From Lachnospiraceae bacterium UBA3826 (GTDB lineage Bacteria > Bacillota > Clostridia > Lachnospirales > Lachnospiraceae): a stretch of 17,157 nt of DNA. A model generated the notes under the pieces. It worked only from the letters and a program-made list of their open reading frames with translations, was not told the DNA's origin and did no database searches. A program made the position numbers and the translations under genes. The stretch is from the NCBI GenBank assembly GCA_002393095.1, contig DGII01000068.1:1-17157 (forward strand). Direction: 5' to 3'. Below, in pieces: positions 13,804-17,157 of this stretch. Numbering within the stretch: the first letter of the stretch is position 1; each line of letters starts with the position of its first letter.

Positions 13804-14523
13804 ATGAACAGAACAGCACTTATCACCGGTGCCTCAAGGGGTATAGGAGAGGCTATCGCGCGCAGATTCGCGGCGGCAGGATATGACATTGTTCTTACCT
13901 GCCTTAATAATATGGAGAGGATGGATAGCATAGCTAAAGAGCTTAAGACCAAGCATCAGGTGTCCGTCCGGTGCTATCAGGGGGATATGGGTAATGAGGA
14001 ATTTGTTGCCGGTATTTTTGATACGATAGACGGAGTGGATATTCTGGTCAATAATGCGGGTATCTCATATGTGGGGCTGTTGCAGGATATGTCGGCTGAG
14101 GATTGGCACAGAGTTATGTCGACCAATCTTGACAGCATATTCTATACATCCTCAAGGGCGATAAAGCTAATGCTTCGTAATCACGAGGGCAGGATCATCA
14201 ATATATCCTCCATGTGGGGAAATGTCGGCGCATCGACGGAGGTGGCGTATTCCGCTTCGAAGGGCGGTGTGAACGCCTTTACCAAAGCGCTTGCCAAGGA
14301 GCTGGCACCCAGTAATATACAGGTCAATGCCATTGCCTGCGGAGTAATAGATACGGACATGAACAGCCGCTTAAGTGAAGAGGAGAGGGAAGAACTGGCA
14401 GAACAGATACCCTGCGGGCGTTACGGCTTGGCCGAGGAGGTGGCAGAGCTTGCTTATATGCTGACTAAAGCGCCGGCATACCTGACAGGACAGATAATCA
14501 CGCTTGACGGCGGATTGTGCTGA
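13804..14523 (+). CDS. Short-chain dehydrogenase/reductase (FabG-like; likely EF-P 5-aminopentanone reductase group)
   Basis: A classical SDR of 239 residues. The cofactor site TGASRGIG is at 8-15, NNAG at 83-86, and the catalytic set is Asn108, Ser136, Tyr149 and Lys153 (YSASK); the protein ends in ITLDGGLC as SDRs do. Arg12 after TGAS suggests NADPH. The start is ATG 13804, six bases after GGAG; the frame is open to 13774 but that would overlap trxB. It is 26 bases after trxB and surely co-transcribed. General annotation would be 3-oxoacyl-ACP reductase, but the segment ISSMWGNVGAS-EVAYSASKGG with NIQVNAIACGVIDTDMN is, from memory, like the YmfI proteins that finish the lysine modification of elongation factor EF-P in Firmicutes. 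No fatty-acid genes are nearby. Confidence 0.88.
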   Translation: MNRTALITGASRGIGEAIARRFAAAGYDIVLTCLNNMERMDSIAKELKTKHQVSVRCYQGDMGNEEFVAGIFDTIDGVDILVNNAGISYVGLLQDMSAEDWHRVMSTNLDSIFYTSSRAIKLMLRNHEGRIINISSMWGNVGASTEVAYSASKGGVNAFTKALAKELAPSNIQVNAIACGVIDTDMNSRLSEEEREELAEQIPCGRYGLAEEVAELAYMLTKAPAYLTGQIITLDGGLC

Positions 14524-14557
14524 TATATGCACAGCGGAGCAGTCAAATTGTTACGAA

Positions 14558-14605
14558 AGTTGACATAATACACAGTATAAAGCCGCGTAGTTGACATAAT
14601 GCACA
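14558..14605 (+). repeat. Direct repeat AGTTGACATAATRCACA, two copies
   Basis: Copies at 14558-14574 and 14589-14605 differ at one base; their starts are 31 bases apart. A third, partial copy GTTGACAATAACA begins at 14616 and forms the -35 box of the downstream promoter. The spacing of about three helical turns puts both full copies on one face of the DNA upstream of the promoter, as for an activator. The regulator is unknown. Confidence 0.55.
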
Positions 14606-14616
14606 AGATATAGCGG

Positions 14617-14645
14617 TTGACAATAACAGCATATCGTGGTATATT
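14617..14645 (+). promoter_or_regulatory. Strong sigma-A promoter of the NlpC/P60 gene
   Basis: TTGACA (14617-14622) and TATATT (14640-14645) are 17 bases apart, and TGG just before the -10 box makes it an extended -10 promoter. Transcription should start near 14652, giving a leader of about 70 bases that can fold GCAGAT/ATCTGC (14678-14683 with 14696-14701). Confidence 0.8.
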
Positions 14646-14662
14646 TGTTAAGGATTTGTAAC
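14646..14662 (+). promoter_or_regulatory. WalR-type box downstream of the -10 element
   Basis: TGTTAA-GGATT-TGTAAC fits the known WalR (YycF) consensus TGTWAH-N5-TGTWAH in all defined positions. It abuts the -10 box and covers the transcription start, where WalR usually represses. WalRK controls cell-wall hydrolases in Firmicutes, and the gene behind it is one. The overlapping near-palindrome TTTGTAACAAA (14655-14665) offers another reading. Confidence 0.5.
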
Positions 14663-14722
14663 AAATTAACCTCTGCGGCAGATTATATGCGATTTATCTG
14701 CTACAGTACAAAAAGAAAAGGT

Positions 14723-16042
14723 ATGAATAGGAATAGAACAGTAATAGCAACACTTGCTACGGTCGGAATATTGACAGCCGGTATTACGGCAGGAAGCATA
14801 TCTGCACATGCAACTACGCTTTCGGATTCGCTTCCGTCTGCCGGATTTTCCATAGCTGTAAGCGAGGGTACATCTGTTAAGGATGTTAAGGAAGAAGTTA
14901 AGAATATGGTCACTCCTGAGGTTAAGGAGTCTGAGGAGGAATCTACGGATAAGGCATCCGAAGGACTTACCGAAGCGGAAGAGACCAAGAAAGCCACAAT
15001 GGAGAAGACCATTGACTTTGACAAGGAGGTTGTCGAGGTAGCGGTCAGGACTCCGGCCGATTATATAGAAGAGACTGCCAGAGAGGACTTCAGTAATCTG
15101 GTCATAGCTCAGGTTCACGACTATGTCAATGTCAGAGATCTTCCCGATGAGCATGAGGGTAAGATAGTAGGCAAGCTCTATAATAAGTCGGTGGGAGAAT
15201 TCATAGAGGAAGAGAACGGCTGGTATAAGATACAGTCGGGTAATTGTACAGGATGGGTCAAGGGTGAGTATTGTGTCACAGGTGATGATGCCGTACAGCT
15301 TGCCAAAGAGGTGGGCACACTTCACGCTATAGTCAATACCACGACCCTTAAGGTTAGAAAAGAGCCCGGACTTGATGCACCGGTACTCGGACTTGTTCCG
15401 ATAGAGGACGACCTGCTTGTAGTGGAGGAGCTTGACGGCTGGGTTAAGGTTGATATAGAGGAAGGCTACGGATACGTATCCGACGAATATGTTAATCTTC
15501 ATACGGAATTCGTCAAGGCTGAATCCAAGGAAGAGGAAGAGATCAGACTTGCCAAGGAGAAGGCTGAGAGAGACAAGGCCAACGCAGCGGCAAGGAGCGC
15601 CACAGCCGGTAATAATAACAATACCGGCAATACAGGCGGCGGAAGAACCTACGGATCATACTTCCCGTCAGAGCCCGTTACGCATGTAGGCGGAGACAGC
15701 CTCGGAGCACAGGTAGCTAATTTCGCCCTGCAGTTCGTCGGCAATCCCTATGTATACGGTGGTGTATCACTTACTAACGGTGCGGATTGCTCAGGCTTCG
15801 TATTGAGTGTATATAAGAACTTCGGTGTATCGCTTCCCCACTCGGCTACAGCCGACAGGAATATGGGTTATGCGGTTGCGAGTGTAGCGGAGGCCCAGCC
15901 CGGCGATCTGTTCTGCTACTCCGGACATGTAGGATTGTATATAGGTAATAACCAGATAGTACATGCATCTACATCCAAGACAGGTATAATCGTATCGAAT
16001 GCGACATATCGTCAGCCTGTATGTATCAGAAGAATATTCTAG
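14723..16042 (+). CDS. Secreted NlpC/P60 peptidoglycan endopeptidase with two SH3b domains
   Basis: A cell-wall hydrolase of 439 residues that should cut gamma-D-glutamyl to diamino-acid bonds in stem peptides outside the cell. From ATG 14723 a signal peptide runs to about residue 30, with Lys/Arg-poor start NRNR, hydrophobic core and AHA cleavage site. An acidic Glu/Lys-rich stretch follows (about 50-110), then two bacterial SH3 domains (about 125-186 and 199-262) that bind the wall, a charged helix (263-290), an Asn/Gly linker (292-310) and the NlpC/P60 domain (about 327-439). The catalytic Cys356 is in ADCSGF, His402 in GHVGLYIG and His414 in VHAST. The frame is open upstream to 14636, but that lies in the promoter. 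The ribosome binding site is weak (AAGAAAAGG, very near the ATG). Single-gene unit with strong promoter and terminator. Confidence 0.93.
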   Translation: MNRNRTVIATLATVGILTAGITAGSISAHATTLSDSLPSAGFSIAVSEGTSVKDVKEEVKNMVTPEVKESEEESTDKASEGLTEAEETKKATMEKTIDFDKEVVEVAVRTPADYIEETAREDFSNLVIAQVHDYVNVRDLPDEHEGKIVGKLYNKSVGEFIEEENGWYKIQSGNCTGWVKGEYCVTGDDAVQLAKEVGTLHAIVNTTTLKVRKEPGLDAPVLGLVPIEDDLLVVEELDGWVKVDIEEGYGYVSDEYVNLHTEFVKAESKEEEEIRLAKEKAERDKANAAARSATAGNNNNTGNTGGGRTYGSYFPSEPVTHVGGDSLGAQVANFALQFVGNPYVYGGVSLTNGADCSGFVLSVYKNFGVSLPHSATADRNMGYAVASVAEAQPGDLFCYSGHVGLYIGNNQIVHASTSKTGIIVSNATYRQPVCIRRIF

Positions 16043-16080
16043 GATATTATAAGGTATTATAAGATATTATAAGATATTCC
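16031..16080 (+). repeat. Short tandem repeat, five 10-bp units
   Basis: AGAATATTCT, AGGATATTAT, AAGGTATTAT, AAGATATTAT and AAGATATTCC lie end to end. The first unit is the last codons and first stop bases of the NlpC/P60 gene; the other four fill the space before its terminator. The 10-bp period is about one helical turn. Confidence 0.75.
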
Positions 16081-16094
16081 GGTGTGAGATTTTC

Positions 16095-16129
16095 AAGGAG
16101 CCTTCGGGAGAACCAAGGGCTCCTTTTTT
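16095..16129 (+). terminator. Rho-independent terminator of the NlpC/P60 gene
   Basis: AAGGAGCC (16095-16102) pairs with GGCTCCTT (16118-16125) and runs into six T. A second perfect AT hairpin, CTATATAT-TTG-ATATATAG (16131-16149), follows two bases later. Confidence 0.85.
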
Positions 16130-16159
16130 GCTATATATTTGATATATAGCATATGTCTT

Positions 16160-16220
16160 AAGTCTTCAGGGTGGGGCGTAAAGCGGTTAGCCGTGGTAAA
16201 GTGTCAGACTTTTTCTTTTT
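16160..16220 (+). other. GC-rich structured element ending in a T tract (second terminator or small RNA 3' end)
   Basis: AAGTCT (16160-16165) pairs with AGACTT (16206-16211), and TTTTTCTTTTT follows (16210-16220). Inside the closing stem is a G-rich stretch with GGGGCGTAAAGC and a small hairpin GCGG-TTAG-CCGT (16183-16194). It stands out in AT-rich DNA. The inner motifs look a little like the GGGACGCAAAGC and GGTTRCCG parts of c-di-GMP-I riboswitches, but the 5' half of that RNA is absent, so I do not call it one. Confidence 0.4.
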
Positions 16221-16232
16221 CACACAATTTGG

Positions 16233-16261
16233 TTGACATGAAAGCGCTTATGAATTATGAC
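16233..16261 (+). promoter_or_regulatory. Promoter with cre-like site in the spacer
   Basis: TTGACA (16233-16238) and TATGAC (16256-16261) are 17 bases apart. The spacer contains TGAAAGCGCTTATG (16239-16252), which fits the CcpA cre consensus TGWNANCGNTNWCA except at the last two bases and has the palindromic core AAGCGCTT. It points toward hpf, 440 bases away, and toward the DnaA boxes. What it transcribes first is unclear. Confidence 0.5.
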
Positions 16262-16309
16262 GAAAAAGCAGGATGACTTCTATAGTCAATCGGTCAACAT
16301 CAGGTATAG

Positions 16310-16380
16310 TTATCCACATACGCATTCGGAATATATGCCATTTAATGAACTTATTCGCCCACTTATCCACATTATACACA
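16310..16380 (+). promoter_or_regulatory. Cluster of three perfect DnaA boxes
   Basis: TTATCCACA at 16310-16318 and 16363-16371, and TTATACACA at 16372-16380, all fit TTATNCACA exactly and point the same way. The last two are directly joined. A one-mismatch copy TTTTTCACA is at 16216-16224, and ACACATGTGT (16376-16385) is a 10-bp palindrome over the last box. AT-rich DNA follows for about 150 bases. Neither dnaA nor dnaN is in the window. Confidence 0.6.
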
Positions 16381-16542
16381 TGTGTCAGGTTTAAAATCGT
16401 GAAAAATTATGGTAAACTATCGAACCTTTGTTTTGGAACAGATGCACAAATACAGGAAAGAAAAGCAATACTTTTATAAAAATTAAAGAATGAAAACAGG
16501 CAGATGCGGCATGAATTGTCAGAAAATTTACAATTTGTTAAG
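16381..16542. other. AT-rich non-coding stretch
   Basis: This part between the DnaA boxes and the hpf promoter has no coding signal that I can support. A weak promoter TTTAAA (16390-16395) / TGG-TAAACT (16410-16418) may be present; its TATGGTAAACTAT is nearly repeated at the hpf promoter as TATGGTAAAATAT. AATTGT/ACAATT around 16515-16535 is a short inverted repeat. Confidence 0.4.
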
Positions 16543-16572
16543 TAGACACAGATACCGGTGATATGGTAAAAT
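16543..16572 (+). promoter_or_regulatory. Promoter of hpf
   Basis: TAGACA (16543-16548) and TAAAAT (16567-16572) are 18 bases apart, with TGG before the -10 box as an extended element. Transcription would start near 16579 and give a leader of about 100 bases without an open frame that I can support. Confidence 0.6.
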
Positions 16573-16678
16573 ATACATACGTGAAGGGGCAGGGCATGAC
16601 CTTATGGACTAATAGCCTAAGAGTACAAAGCATACGATGTGACCTCTGCACGAATCTGAATAAGAAGGGACTGATCAT

Positions 16679-17157
16679 ATGAAATTCATCATTAGCGGTA
16701 AGAACATTGATGTAACGGAAGGCTTAAGAGGAGCAGTTCAGGACAAGATCGGGAAGTTAGAGAAGTATTTTACACCGGAGACTGAGGTTCATGTGACCTT
16801 AAGTGTTGAGAAGGATCGACAGAAGATCGAGGTGACGATACCCGTTAAGGGCACTGTCATCAGATCCGAGCAGGTAAGCAACGATATGTATGTATCGATC
16901 GATCTAGTCGAAGAGATCATCGAGAGACAGCTTAAGAAGTATAAGAATAAGATCGTTGACAGACATCAGAGCGGAGACTATTTCAAGCAGGAGTTCATAG
17001 AGAAGGACTATGTGGATGATGAAGAGGTACAGATAGTTCGTACCAAGAAGTTCGACATTAAGCCCATGTATGCAGAGGATGCATGCATCCAGATGGAGCT
17101 TACGGGGCATAACTTCTTCGTATTCGTCAATGCGGAGACAGATCAGGTCAATGTAGT
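16679..17157 (+). CDS. hpf: Ribosome hibernation promoting factor, long form (3' end outside window)
   Basis: The first 159 codons of long HPF, which binds the small ribosomal subunit in slow growth and pairs ribosomes into inactive 100S dimers. Start ATG 16679 has AAGGGA eight bases ahead. Residues 1-95 are the ribosome-binding domain (MKFIISGKNIDVTEGLRGAVQDKIGKLEKYF, then VTLSVEKDRQKIEVTIP, a helix DMYVSIDLVEEIIERQLKKYKNKI). After a linker the C-terminal dimerisation domain begins at about 118 (VQIVRTKKFDIKPM, EDACIQMELTGHNFFVFVNAET) and is cut by the window end, so about 15-20 residues are missing. In Firmicutes the gene is often followed by secA. Two promoters and a possible cre site upstream suggest control by growth state. 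Confidence 0.95.
   Translation, partial: MKFIISGKNIDVTEGLRGAVQDKIGKLEKYFTPETEVHVTLSVEKDRQKIEVTIPVKGTVIRSEQVSNDMYVSIDLVEEIIERQLKKYKNKIVDRHQSGDYFKQEFIEKDYVDDEEVQIVRTKKFDIKPMYAEDACIQMELTGHNFFVFVNAETDQVNV

Noticed and set aside
16160..16200. c-di-GMP-I (GEMM) riboswitch
   Set aside because: Only short pieces resemble the core; the 5' half with GGCAAACC and the second long stem are absent.
16257..16394. Open frame of 45 codons starting at ATG 16257
   Set aside because: It reads somewhat protein-like, but there is no ribosome binding site, the ATG overlaps a -10 box, and DnaA boxes dictate much of its sequence.
16273..16479. Open frame of 68 codons upstream of hpf
   Set aside because: No ribosome binding site, no recognisable motif, composition unlike a protein, and it covers the DnaA boxes and AT-rich stretch.

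Overview
The window looks like chromosomal DNA from an anaerobic Firmicute of the Clostridia, most likely a gut or rumen Lachnospiraceae member. This rests on gene content (an indolepyruvate:ferredoxin oxidoreductase operon, a large cytoplasmic GH2 enzyme, paired short chromate-transporter-family proteins, long-form HPF, an SH3b-NlpC/P60 wall hydrolase), strong GGAGG-type ribosome binding sites, consensus sigma-A promoters, and heavy use of ATA, AGA/AGG and CTT codons. I did not compute composition or run any search.

Layout. 1-956: C-terminal part of a sugar ABC-transporter solute-binding protein, closed by a clear terminator. 1094-4690: a 1198-residue GH2 glycosidase, so the left end is a carbohydrate-use region. 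4743-6536: a consensus promoter with an inverted repeat across its -10 box, then a small AbrB-type regulator, an integral-membrane acyltransferase, and an alpha/beta-hydrolase gene that has lost its middle. 6602-6772 holds only the last residues of a methyl-accepting chemotaxis protein, so 6285-6772 is a decaying patch. 6961-11136: operon iorA-iorB-paaK-like ligase-ACT protein, which would turn aryl-pyruvates from aromatic amino acids into aryl-acetyl-CoA and allow ATP recovery or activation of aryl acetates.

11145-11387 on the minus strand is an 80-residue protein whose C-terminal two thirds resemble HPr but lack the phospho-histidine. A perfect 23-bp inverted repeat lies between it and two overlapping half-size CHR-family transporter genes (11559-12655). 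12866-14523: thioredoxin reductase and an SDR reductase resembling the EF-P 5-aminopentanone reductase (YmfI) group, behind a perfect 13-bp inverted repeat. 14617-16042: a strong extended -10 promoter, a WalR-type box and a secreted NlpC/P60 endopeptidase. 16043-16678 is a long non-coding stretch with 10-bp tandem repeats, two terminator-like structures, a promoter with a cre-like site, three perfect DnaA boxes and a second promoter. 16679 to the end is the start of ribosome hibernation factor HPF, cut by the window edge.

I found no CRISPR array, intact mobile element, tRNA or rRNA. The best candidates for something undescribed are in the intergenic DNA: the 50-bp palindrome before the CHR pair and a motif it shares with the AbrB promoter, the DnaA-box cluster and structured element upstream of hpf, and the HPr-like small protein.
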